Source of the DNA: a virus
Reading direction: 5' to 3' (one strand)
Virus record (IMG/VR): IMGVR_UViG_3300025079_000014
Span: 1-29,390 of that record
Length of the DNA: 29,390 nucleotides
Made by a program: the position numbers and the translations under genes
Notes under the pieces: model-generated
Told to the model about the DNA's origin: nothing
Databases searched by the model: none
Seen by the model: only the letters and a program-made list of their open reading frames with translations
Part shown: in pieces, positions 20,391 through 27,909 of the stretch
Layout of the letters: each line of letters begins with the position of its first letter
Position numbering within the stretch: position 1 is the stretch's first letter

Positions 20391-20538
20391 TCTTTTTATG
20401 GGTACTATAAATCTTTTGTACTGTATAAACAATAGAAGCTAATAAAAGAATAACTTTTAAACTGTTTTCAACGTGTGTAAAGCTAATCCCTAAAGTGATA
20501 GCGTTAAATATTCCTAATTTCAAATCTTCTATGCTCAT
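20374..20538 (-). CDS. Small membrane protein in the lysis cluster (54 aa)
   Basis: 54 residues (MSIEDLKLGIFNAITLGISF onward). One clear hydrophobic helix (LKVILLLASIVYTVQKIY) near the C-terminus, followed by a basic tail (HKKNDKEL). An N-terminal amphipathic segment (KLGIFNAITLGISF) may insert too. Position directly before the endolysin suggests a second holin or a spanin partner. It overlaps the next gene by 17 bp and the previous one by four (ATGA). Confidence 0.65.
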   Translation of the reverse strand: MSIEDLKLGIFNAITLGISFTHVENSLKVILLLASIVYTVQKIYSTHKKNDKEL

Positions 20539-20633
20539 AATTTAATACTCTCTAAAAAGCGATTCCATTTAACTATACAGAAAAACTGGAACGCTTCTAT
20601 TTTGTCGGCTAAATATCTTAATACTCTAACCAT
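20535..20633 (-). CDS. Hypothetical microprotein (32 aa)
   Basis: 32 residues (MVRVLRYLADKIEAFQFFCI onward), with a basic amphipathic helix. Its ATG overlaps the preceding stop as TAATG, and its own stop overlaps the membrane protein ATG as ATGA. This stop-start chain supports translation. Function unknown. Confidence 0.5.
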   Translation of the reverse strand: MVRVLRYLADKIEAFQFFCIVKWNRFLESIKL

Positions 20634-20962
20634 TAGATTTTGTATGAGTCATATTCTAAACCAAAGAAACTATGTACTCCGTTTCCACTTAAATCAACAG
20701 CAGCAGACTTCCATCCGTAAGGGTGTCCTTCGTCATCAGCCCATAGAGCATCGATGTGCCACTTTGCAGATAATACTGGTGCTTTAGTTTCTTCTCCTTC
20801 TTCGTCGTACTCTCCAGCTTCTAAGACAATATGTCCTAAGTGTACTAGTGTGTGCTTGTGAGTTGGATACTCGTTTCCGTCTTCGTCTTCAGCAGTTCCT
20901 AACGCTTTGATTTTAGACTCTGCTACTTCTCTGCTGTCAAATTCGTACTTTCCTATTTTCAT
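20633..20962 (-). CDS. Conserved phage hypothetical protein (109 aa)
   Basis: 109 residues, acidic. The sequence MKIGKYEFDSREVAESKIKA, then EYPTHKHTLVHLGHIVLEAG and SAKWHIDALWADDEGHPYGW, contains several His and Trp residues in strand-like segments. I recognise this as a conserved phage protein that lies near fibre genes, with no assigned function. The gene sits between the spike trio and the lysis cluster, so a tail-fibre accessory or virion role is possible. Confidence 0.6.
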   Translation of the reverse strand: MKIGKYEFDSREVAESKIKALGTAEDEDGNEYPTHKHTLVHLGHIVLEAGEYDEEGEETKAPVLSAKWHIDALWADDEGHPYGWKSAAVDLSGNGVHSFFGLEYDSYKI

Positions 20963-21012
20963 AATTTAATTATTTACTCTTGTTAGTTTAATATGTGTAT
21001 TTATTACTCTTG

Positions 21013-22176
21013 TTATATTGTTGTTAATGCTTGTAATTCTGCGTTTGTCAATAATGTATTGTAAAGTTTAATATCTTTAATACTCATTCCAAGAGCATCA
21101 TTTCTGATTGTTTCTAAATTAGCGTTCAAACCGCTTCCACTTGAAAGTAAAACACCATTTTTGTAAAAATTATAAGAACCAGAAGATGTAACTGATAAAG
21201 CAAATTTATTAAAACCAATAGTATTTGCAGTAGTGTAAAGATTAGTTCCTATATTTATTGAATTACCAACTCTAAAAATATAAGATATTGATGTTTCTTG
21301 TCTAAATTGAAGCTGATTGTATTCAGTTAAACTAAATGTTTCGTGTTCTAAATACAATGTATAATCTCCACTATAATCAACATTTAAGTTCTCATTATTA
21401 CAAGCATCTGCAACCCTCGTTACAGCACTTCCAGATGTAGGAATATACGATGTAGGGTAGCTGCCAGCTTCTAATTGAGCGCCGTAGATGTAAACACCTT
21501 TTGAAGTGTCTCCTTGATAAGCAGAAGTGGACTCTGTATCTGAAACCCATAATTCTAATCTTGATTGATTTGATACAGTGTGACTGATACTGATTCTATA
21601 CCAACCATTACCCACAGATTCTATACTTGAATCGTTTGGTGTTCCTTGATAAATTCCACCTAAAACACCATTTTCTACATCGTACCATCTACCAACAGTA
21701 GAATCTGCAATTCTCATTAATACGTTTTTACGACCTAAATATTTTACATAAATAGAAATTGTAGTGTTTGGAGAACCTGTAACTGTTGCTGTTTGATAAA
21801 TTCTATGTATTGCATTACTATTATCTTCTAATAATTTATATGCGTTTAATGTTCCATCTGGAGATAAAAATCCAGTTGTAGCAGTTGTTCCATTTCTTAC
21901 ATAACTACTATGGGTAAATTCATTACTTCTAGGAATTAAATTTGTCCTAGCAGGTTCTAACAACAAAGCCCCTTTAGTATTACCTAAAAAGTCAATTCTT
22001 GGCTCTCCACTACCAACTGTTTCGATTAAACCAGATTGATTAACAACAGTAGCACTTGATGCTCTACTGAATGAGAATGGCAGCGGCTTAAAGTTATTAT
22101 TTTCGTCATTGAAAGCAAGAACTGTATCTGTGCCAGTAGCCCATTTTCCAGCTCCTAATTTTAGTGTATTAGCCAT
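21013..22176 (-). CDS. Spike/fibre protein C (387 aa), third of three paralogues
   Basis: 387 residues. Shared with its two neighbours: an N-terminal FSRASSATVVNQSGLIE-type block, a carbohydrate-binding-module-like jelly roll (LEPARTNLI, SPDGTLNAYKLLED, GNGWYRISIS), the phrase YGAQLEAGSYPTSYIPTSGS with AVTRVAD, and a LamG-like end with FNKFALSV, FYKNGVLLSS and a final LTNAELQALT. These are consistent with phage head-spike or tail-fibre proteins that bind host polysaccharide. It lacks the AETASGAGNS phrase kept in A and B. It overlaps gene B by 8 bp. Confidence 0.75.
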   Translation of the reverse strand: MANTLKLGAGKWATGTDTVLAFNDENNNFKPLPFSFSRASSATVVNQSGLIETVGSGEPRIDFLGNTKGALLLEPARTNLIPRSNEFTHSSYVRNGTTATTGFLSPDGTLNAYKLLEDNSNAIHRIYQTATVTGSPNTTISIYVKYLGRKNVLMRIADSTVGRWYDVENGVLGGIYQGTPNDSSIESVGNGWYRISISHTVSNQSRLELWVSDTESTSAYQGDTSKGVYIYGAQLEAGSYPTSYIPTSGSAVTRVADACNNENLNVDYSGDYTLYLEHETFSLTEYNQLQFRQETSISYIFRVGNSINIGTNLYTTANTIGFNKFALSVTSSGSYNFYKNGVLLSSGSGLNANLETIRNDALGMSIKDIKLYNTLLTNAELQALTTI

Positions 22177-23440
22177 TGTATATTATATTTAAATTTAATT
22201 CGTTAACCATTGATGTCCAGCTCTTATAACTTGTAAGCGTTTCAAGCTCTAAATCCGTCAAAATTGTATTATAGTAGCCAAGTTCTTTTGTCTTGCCTTT
22301 AAATGTAAAACTTCCTTGTCTTTTAAAATCTAATGAAACTAAACCAGATAAACTTGTGTAAGTATCTGTAATTCTACGAAAACCATTAACATACAAATGA
22401 TAAGTACCAGAGCCGTATTTTATTAAAATTTTGTTATTCAAAGTATTACTACTAATAAATTCTTGACCACTATTTCCAACTTGTGTGTAAAACTTGCCAT
22501 CACTAAACCAAAGCAATTCAACTCTGTTACCAGAACCAGTTGCACCTCCGTCATTAATAGAAATACATAAATTTTCATTTGTTGCAAACACAGAACCATC
22601 AAAAAACAATACTCCTTGACTATCAGAAAAAACTTCGCTATTACCAGCACCAGAAGCAGTTTCAGCCACACGAGTCACAGCAGAACCTTGCGTTGGTATG
22701 TAGGAAGATGCTACGTTTCCAATTTCAAATTGTGCGCCAAAGATATAAACTCCTGAACTTCCATCTCCAGTATATGATGTATTTGAAATAGATTTAGCTA
22801 ATTGGATAAACACTCTGTCATTAGTAGCTGATGATGAGTTCCAAGTCGCAGAACACTTATACCACCCATTTGCTAAAGATTCTATTTTACCTACGATAGA
22901 TGATTCTTGTAGCTCTACAATTCCTTTATCTAAATTAAACCAAACATAAGGTTGTGCGCCACTAGATGTTTGTATACCAAAAATATTTCTACCTCCTTTT
23001 TTTGCAAAAACAGAACTAGTATAATTATTATTTTGAGATGTGGTAATTAAATTAGTATAGATTCTGTGTAATCCATTACTACTATCTTCAACTAACTTGC
23101 TTGCATTTGATGTCCCATCTGGAGAAATAACTGCGTTTGATACTATACTTGCTTTTTCTTTAGTCCAATAAGCATTGCTAAACGCTTCTGAATAAGTAAC
23201 TAAATTAGTTGCTGCCTTTTCCAAAAGTAGCACTCCATCACTTGTATCTGTATAATCTATTCTAGGTCTATCGCTTGTTACTACCTCAATTAAACCTTCT
23301 TTATTAACTCGTGTAGCTGATGTAGACCTTGTAAACGCAAAAGGCAAAGGCTTGTAGTTTGCATTCTCGTCATTATAAGCAAGTGTTGAACCTACTTTTG
23401 TAGCCCACGTTTTATTGCCGAATTTTAGTGTTTGTGCCAT
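22169..23440 (-). CDS. Spike/fibre protein B (423 aa), second of three paralogues
   Basis: 423 residues. N-terminal FTRSTSATRVNKEGLIEVV block, then VLLLEKAATNL, ISPDGTSNASKLVED and NGWYKCSATW of the carbohydrate-binding-like domain, FGAQFEIGNVASSYIPTQGS and TRVAETASGAGNS, followed by a LamG-like domain ending TDLELETLTSYKSW. The final region differs from C but resembles A (ETLTSYKSW against EQLTSWTSF). Ends two bases before the start region of the neighbour. Likely a receptor-binding spike that gives the phage an alternative glycan. Confidence 0.75.
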   Translation of the reverse strand: MAQTLKFGNKTWATKVGSTLAYNDENANYKPLPFAFTRSTSATRVNKEGLIEVVTSDRPRIDYTDTSDGVLLLEKAATNLVTYSEAFSNAYWTKEKASIVSNAVISPDGTSNASKLVEDSSNGLHRIYTNLITTSQNNNYTSSVFAKKGGRNIFGIQTSSGAQPYVWFNLDKGIVELQESSIVGKIESLANGWYKCSATWNSSSATNDRVFIQLAKSISNTSYTGDGSSGVYIFGAQFEIGNVASSYIPTQGSAVTRVAETASGAGNSEVFSDSQGVLFFDGSVFATNENLCISINDGGATGSGNRVELLWFSDGKFYTQVGNSGQEFISSNTLNNKILIKYGSGTYHLYVNGFRRITDTYTSLSGLVSLDFKRQGSFTFKGKTKELGYYNTILTDLELETLTSYKSWTSMVNELNLNIIYNG

Positions 23441-23442
23441 AT

Positions 23443-24654
23443 CTATTCTATTGTGTATAATTGTCCGTTAGCCATATCTGTAAAAGATGTCCAAGACGTT
23501 AATTGTTCAAGTTGTGTATCTGCTAGAGCTGAATCAAAGTATTGTACTTGCTTAGTTTTTCCGTAGAAATCATTTAAGCCACCCCCATTATCAAAAGACA
23601 ATTTATTAATTCCACTTGGTGGTGTTCCAGTTGTATCTTCTCCAACCTTAAATCCATTTGACCACAATTCAAATTGATTAAGTTTATACAATACCGCAAT
23701 TTTATTAAATAATGTTTGACTAATAACATTTGCAACTATATCTGCTTGAGCAACACCACCATTTTCTATTCTTGTTCTTATTTGATTACTTACACCAGAA
23801 TACTGTATGTTTGTTGAATTATTTACAGTTCCATCGGATAAAGAAATCATCCTATATGTTCCATCATTATCCAAAGCACTTATCTCAGCCATTAGCACAC
23901 CTTCTGAATCATTAAACGTAGTTGAGTTCCCAGCTCCAGAAGCAGTTTCTGCTGAACGAGTAACTACTGCTGTTGTGGAAGTTGGTATATACGAAGTTTC
24001 GTAACTACCCACCTCTAACTGAGCTCCCCAAAAAGATGCTGTCACTAAACTTGAAGAAGATGCTAATAGCCAGACTTGCATTTGCGTACAACCACTTGGA
24101 GTTGTTACTTGTCTTGTTACTCTTGTCCAATCAGTTCCAAGTACTTGATTACTGTAATCGTAATACTCAATGTTTGCACTATTACTATTGTCATAGAATC
24201 TACCTTGTAATCCAGTTCCACTTTCTAACTTAATATAAAAACTAAATGTATATGTCGTACCTGCTACCACTGTAACTGTTCTTTTTAAATCTAAAGCAAC
24301 GTTATTAAAAACCACCTTATCTGCATTTAGAGTACCATCTGGACTAATTACTGAATTAGAAGATAACGTTCCATTTGTTAGTGACCATTGAGTAAGATTA
24401 TCACTATATCCACAAACATTACTCCTTTGCGGTTCTAAAATGTGATGCGGACATCCTTTCTGAACACCATCTATCATTGGGTAGTTAAGTCTTGATTGAC
24501 CACTCGCAACGTTCTCGATTAATCCTTGTGCGTTTATTCTAGTAGCTACGCTGCCTCTTGTGAAAGTAAAGTCTCCAGTTCCATCACTTGGTAATACAGA
24601 GTATAACTTAGTGCCTTGTGCTGCTGGTATTAATGCTAATTTTGGTTTTGCCAT
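23443..24654 (-). CDS. Spike/fibre protein A (403 aa), first of three paralogues
   Basis: 403 residues. N-terminal FTFTRGSVATRINAQGLIE block, HHILEPQRSNV, ISPDGTLNADKVVFNN and the jelly-roll region (YTFSFYIKLESGTG, MQVWLLASSSS), WGAQLEVGSYETSYIPTSTT with TRSAETASGAGNS, and a LamG-like end with FELWSNGFKVG and DTQLEQLTSWTSF. The C-terminal part is the most diverged among the three, as is expected when the receptor-facing domain is under selection. Translation starts three bases after the previous gene stop. Confidence 0.75.
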   Translation of the reverse strand: MAKPKLALIPAAQGTKLYSVLPSDGTGDFTFTRGSVATRINAQGLIENVASGQSRLNYPMIDGVQKGCPHHILEPQRSNVCGYSDNLTQWSLTNGTLSSNSVISPDGTLNADKVVFNNVALDLKRTVTVVAGTTYTFSFYIKLESGTGLQGRFYDNSNSANIEYYDYSNQVLGTDWTRVTRQVTTPSGCTQMQVWLLASSSSLVTASFWGAQLEVGSYETSYIPTSTTAVVTRSAETASGAGNSTTFNDSEGVLMAEISALDNDGTYRMISLSDGTVNNSTNIQYSGVSNQIRTRIENGGVAQADIVANVISQTLFNKIAVLYKLNQFELWSNGFKVGEDTTGTPPSGINKLSFDNGGGLNDFYGKTKQVQYFDSALADTQLEQLTSWTSFTDMANGQLYTIE

Positions 24655-24657
24655 TGT

Positions 24658-24843
24658 TTAATTATTTAAGTCTTGTAAAGCAGTTATATGAGTCCAGTCG
24701 GCTAAACACTTAACCGCTTCTACTTCTTGTCTTTCATTCATTTTAAATTGTCCACTAAAGAAATCTGGTTTAGTGCCTATTGATGATGCTGTCTCTATTG
24801 CATTGCCCCACCAAGTTGTGTTATATATTTGTCCGTATCCCAT
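24658..24843 (-). CDS. Hypothetical small protein (61 aa)
   Basis: 61 residues. It begins MGYGQIYNTTWWGNAIETAS and ends TALQDLNN, with an aromatic, strand-like N-terminal part and a helical C-terminal part. Its ATG lies 22 bp inside the 43-residue gene. Its position between the connector and the spike genes suggests a small head or spike-attachment protein; the role is not known. Confidence 0.6.
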   Translation of the reverse strand: MGYGQIYNTTWWGNAIETASSIGTKPDFFSGQFKMNERQEVEAVKCLADWTHITALQDLNN

Positions 24844-24952
24844 CTGTAATATTTTTATTGTTTTCTGTTTTACCTACCTTTTGTAAATACTCCTTCAATT
24901 TAATGACATTAGCCTCCTTAGGCTTGTATATGTTTACATTCTTCTTATTCAT
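24821..24952 (-). CDS. Hypothetical small protein (43 aa)
   Basis: 43 residues (MNKKNVNIYKPKEANVIKLK onward), basic. Its ATG overlaps the connector stop as TAATG, and its end overlaps the 61-residue gene by 22 bp. Such nested stop-start chains recur in this genome. Its real translation is likely but the function is not known. Confidence 0.5.
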   Translation of the reverse strand: MNKKNVNIYKPKEANVIKLKEYLQKVGKTENNKNITDGIRTNI

Positions 24953-25470
24953 TATACGAACCAGCCTCCTGTGTAATTTACATCTCTATCAGGGTCCATC
25001 TCTTCATTAGTACCACTAGTATATTCAGGATATAAGTTAGAATAGTTGCAAATGTAATCTAAGAACCTTTTAGTGTAGAACTCAGCAGTATCCCTAGTTC
25101 TTTGTACAAGATAATCCATCTCATCTTTAGAAGCTGTGTCAGAGTTCTCACTTCTGTGCTTAAATAAACCACCATTGTTTACTTGAAACATACTGTAAGG
25201 TATGTAAGTAGCCTGTGTGTACCAAATAAGCATAGGCTTTACATAATCATCTAACAATGTCTTATAATCAGCATTAGCAACATCTGTTATAGTTCCAGCT
25301 ATAATTAACCCCTGTAACTTCTTGTATAAACTTCCACCTAAATAATTCTGTATATGAATGTCCTGTGCAATCTCAATATATTGTACTATTTTGTCACTAT
25401 CAACATTTCCATCAATAATTGACTTCTTCTTTAAATCAGTAACACTTATAAATAACGCTTTTAAGCTCAT
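24952..25470 (-). CDS. Head-tail connector (DUF6712-like)
   Basis: 172 residues. The helical body has a phrase DSDKIVQYIEIAQDIHIQNY, then LGGSLYKKLQGLI and YVKPMLIWYTQATYIPYSMF, which are the features of the DUF6712-type connector protein of Bacteroidota phages (conserved IQxYLG and KPML-x-W). These form the ring between portal and tail. It overlaps the end of the portal gene by four bases (ATGA). Confidence 0.72.
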   Translation of the reverse strand: MSLKALFISVTDLKKKSIIDGNVDSDKIVQYIEIAQDIHIQNYLGGSLYKKLQGLIIAGTITDVANADYKTLLDDYVKPMLIWYTQATYIPYSMFQVNNGGLFKHRSENSDTASKDEMDYLVQRTRDTAEFYTKRFLDYICNYSNLYPEYTSGTNEEMDPDRDVNYTGGWFV

Positions 25471-26828
25471 ATCTTTTCATTTATAGGGTTGTCGTTCATT
25501 TCTTCTCCTAAGTCTCTTAGGGACTCGCTATGTGCCTTACAAGGCATATACCAAGTTTTACCACCCTCTGTGTGTTCGTGATAGCCTTCACAACCTTGCT
25601 CTAAAGCCTTAGCTTCTGCTTGCTCTATTGTTTCATAGGCTTCTTTACCATCTATCTCTTTTAGATTTTGGCTTAGTTTCTCTCCTGTCTCTTCTTCTCT
25701 CTTTACTTTAGTAGATATATTTTCTAGTTCAGTAAACTCAATAGGCTGTAAAGTAACAAAGTATAAATCTAAATAGATTCCGTTAAATTCTAGTATCTCA
25801 TCTAAGCAAGAAATGATTTCTTCCTGAAATGGTCTAATAACAATGTTATCCATAAGGATAGATGCTGTTCTAAGCTCTTCTGCATTGTTACCAAAGCCTG
25901 TATTGTCTTTAATACCTAAAAGTATTGGAGATACAATCCCATGCCCTAACATTATCTTCTCTCTTGCCTCATCAGACATAAACTGATACTGTGCGTGTGC
26001 ATCTGGCAAGTGAATAGGCTCTAAATCAGCCTTAGTCTCTTGTGACTCGTTAAATGCAATGATAAACTTACCGGCATTTGAACTTCCACTAAACTTGTCG
26101 TATATCTTGTTCTCAATGGCAGACTGAGTTTCCTCTGGTGGCACACCATTGTTAAAGTTGATTAATAAAGATGGCTGTAAACCATTCTTTATGTTGTTTA
26201 TGTGGTAATTTGATACCTCTTGCTCTAAATCACAGTATTGTAAGCATCCGTTGTAATCAACAGGTGCATAGTAATAGAAACCACTTCTATAAGGCTTTAT
26301 AACGTATATCTCGTTAGTTTGACCTTTAGTTCCATTCTTGAATGTAGGAATCCTCTTAGGTCTGTCAGAAGGCTTTACATTAGCCCAATTTGGGTGATAG
26401 TAATAAGCATCTACTCCACCTTTTTTATTTGCTTTCTCAGCTCTCAATGTTTCCATAGGGAAATGAGATACTTTAAGTATTCTAGTCTTTCTTTTATTGT
26501 AAGATACTTGAATAGCAGCTTGACCTAACATTTTGTAGTCATGTACTATTCTTTTTATTTGCTTCTTGTTAAGTAGCTTCTTCATCTCTAGGTACATCTC
26601 AGGCTTGTCCATTCGGTCAAGAGCCTCTAAGCCTCTTCCGTAAATCATATCAATAATACCATTGATACATCTTGAATTAGTAGGAGAGCCTAAGTAGTTG
26701 TCTATAAGATTCTGAAAGTAGTCATTGCTTTCGCCATAAGATACCCAATCCCTGTTGTATTCCTCTTTTACAACTGGAGTCTGGTATGCAGCTAAGTTTA
26801 CTACTCTAATGTGTTTATTGTCTTCCAT
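25467..26828 (-). CDS. Phage portal protein
   Basis: 453 residues from MEDNKHIRVVNLAAYQTPVV. An in-frame start at 26879 would lie in the preceding gene; the start at 26828 has the AATAATACT leader seen also before 27183 and 2966. Portal hallmarks are the clip/wing region FPMETLRAE, YAPVDYNGCLQYCDLE and the stem region DEAREKIMLGHGIVSPILLG and FGNNAEELRTASILMDNIVI with RPFQEEI. The C-terminal 60 residues hold acidic helices and an EHTEGGKTWYMPC phrase. The portal forms the dodecameric DNA entry ring. Confidence 0.85.
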   Translation of the reverse strand: MEDNKHIRVVNLAAYQTPVVKEEYNRDWVSYGESNDYFQNLIDNYLGSPTNSRCINGIIDMIYGRGLEALDRMDKPEMYLEMKKLLNKKQIKRIVHDYKMLGQAAIQVSYNKRKTRILKVSHFPMETLRAEKANKKGGVDAYYYHPNWANVKPSDRPKRIPTFKNGTKGQTNEIYVIKPYRSGFYYYAPVDYNGCLQYCDLEQEVSNYHINNIKNGLQPSLLINFNNGVPPEETQSAIENKIYDKFSGSSNAGKFIIAFNESQETKADLEPIHLPDAHAQYQFMSDEAREKIMLGHGIVSPILLGIKDNTGFGNNAEELRTASILMDNIVIRPFQEEIISCLDEILEFNGIYLDLYFVTLQPIEFTELENISTKVKREEETGEKLSQNLKEIDGKEAYETIEQAEAKALEQGCEGYHEHTEGGKTWYMPCKAHSESLRDLGEEMNDNPINEKI

Positions 26829-26838
26829 AGTATTATTA

Positions 26839-27183
26839 TTATACAAATATGTATTCATAATCAGAGTTGTCCTGAACATAATCCGAAGTAGAAGCTAATG
26901 AAGTTCTAAACGTAACTATATCCCTGTAAACAGGTGAGGAATCTGATGAATTATAAATATTAACAGACAAAGTGCTATTGCTGTTTATCTTTGACTGAAA
27001 AGTAGAGTCAGTTATAGTCAAGTCCACATAAGCATTCTCAGCACCCACAACAATATTACCTGTTGCAACAGTGTGAACCTTCTTGGTTTCTTGATTTGTT
27101 ATCTTAGCCGCTAAAGAAGTGAAACTTCTCCCAGTAATATTAACCCTAATTACAGGTAAGCTATTTATATCTGCTATTGTCAT
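26839..27183 (-). CDS. Small structural-module protein (114 aa), Ig-like fold possible
   Basis: 114 residues from MTIADINSLPVIRVNITGRS. A longer frame starts at 27213, but the start at 27183 has the TATAATACT leader. The protein is Thr/Ser/Asn-rich with alternating strands and closes with DYVQDNSDYEYIFV, suggesting an Ig-like or head-decoration fold. It lies between the 184-residue protein and the portal. The next start comes 10 bp after its stop. Not recognised. Confidence 0.6.
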   Translation of the reverse strand: MTIADINSLPVIRVNITGRSFTSLAAKITNQETKKVHTVATGNIVVGAENAYVDLTITDSTFQSKINSNSTLSVNIYNSSDSSPVYRDIVTFRTSLASTSDYVQDNSDYEYIFV

Positions 27184-27223
27184 AGTATTATAACAACAAA
27201 CATTGCTTTTCATTTTATTTAAT

Positions 27224-27254
27224 AAAAAAGGGGCTTATGTTAAACATAGCCCCC
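27224..27254 (-). terminator. Terminator built from two TTAAACA-family elements
   Basis: Minus strand GGGGCTATG-TTTAA-CAT-A-AGCCCC followed by TTTTTT: a 9-bp stem with a bulged base. The loop carries the core of the repeat family. It lies 23 bp beyond the 184-residue gene stop. Confidence 0.85.
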
Positions 27255-27267
27255 TTAATATTAAACA
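27230..27267 (-). repeat. Two TTAAACA-family elements
   Basis: GGGGCTTATGTTAAACA at 27230-27246 and CCCCCTTAATATTAAACA at 27250-27267. Both match the family core, and together they give the terminator hairpin listed above. Confidence 0.75.
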
Positions 27268-27276
27268 TATTAGTTA

Positions 27277-27831
27277 TTACGGATTGATAACTGATGCATT
27301 TACATCAAAGTCAAGTCCAGCTCCTACTATTGCAGATGATACAAAGTAAGCAGGTTCTTTTTCTTTTCCTTCGAAAGATAAGTTATACCCATTAAGGTCT
27401 CCCATTGCACCGCCAGTAGCAGTAGATACAGATACTTCTACTCCATTTTGAAGTCCAGCCAATCTAAAGTTACCATTGTAATCTTCGATTAGGATGTGTG
27501 GTCTTCCGTAAGAAAGCAATTTAAGAGCTTTCTGAGTAGCAGCATCTTGTTTCTTTAATACGATAGCTCCAGTTTGAGTCCAAAAAGAAGTTCCGTTATC
27601 TCTTGAGTTTTCGTTAGTCTCCTCAAAAGTATTGTTGTCACCTCTAAGCTCAAACTTGTAAACAACTAAATCAGTTGTTAAGCCTGTAATTTGCTCATCA
27701 GTGTCTAGGTTTGATGCTGTTGTTGCATCAGCGTAAAGTCCATCAACGTAATTTCCAATGTAGATGTTTCTTAAGCCACCAACACTTTCCTTACACGCTT
27801 CTGTTCTTCCTGTTGTAATATCACAAGACAT
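27277..27831 (-). CDS. Major tail or structural protein (184 aa)
   Basis: 184 residues (MSCDITTGRTEACKESVGGL onward). The beta-rich sequence includes NIYIGNYVDGLYA, VVYKFELRGDNNTFEETNEN, RDNGTSFWTQTGAIVLKKQD and a closing VSVSTATGGAMGDLNGYNLS. Proteins like this occur downstream of the capsid gene in Bacteroidota phages and are known virion proteins; a tail-tube or decoration role is possible. It is flanked by terminators on both sides (27224 and 27856), as for a highly expressed unit. Confidence 0.65.
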   Translation of the reverse strand: MSCDITTGRTEACKESVGGLRNIYIGNYVDGLYADATTASNLDTDEQITGLTTDLVVYKFELRGDNNTFEETNENSRDNGTSFWTQTGAIVLKKQDAATQKALKLLSYGRPHILIEDYNGNFRLAGLQNGVEVSVSTATGGAMGDLNGYNLSFEGKEKEPAYFVSSAIVGAGLDFDVNASVINP

Positions 27832-27855
27832 ATTTTTATAGTTTTATAGTTAAAC

Positions 27856-27886
27856 AAAAAAAGGGATGGGATAAGACACCCATCCC
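27856..27886 (-). terminator. Terminator after the major capsid gene
   Basis: Minus strand GGGATGGG-TGTCTTAT-CCCATCCC followed by seven T. It lies 23 bp beyond the capsid stop. A TTAGATTAAACAG sequence next to it (27893-27906) resembles the repeat core. Confidence 0.9.
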
Positions 27887-27909
27887 CTTTATATTAGATT
27901 AAACAGTTA

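Noticed and set aside
22438-22671. Minus-strand 77-residue ORF within spike gene B
   Set aside because: It lies in another frame of a well-supported gene and reads as a hydrophobic, low-complexity shadow.
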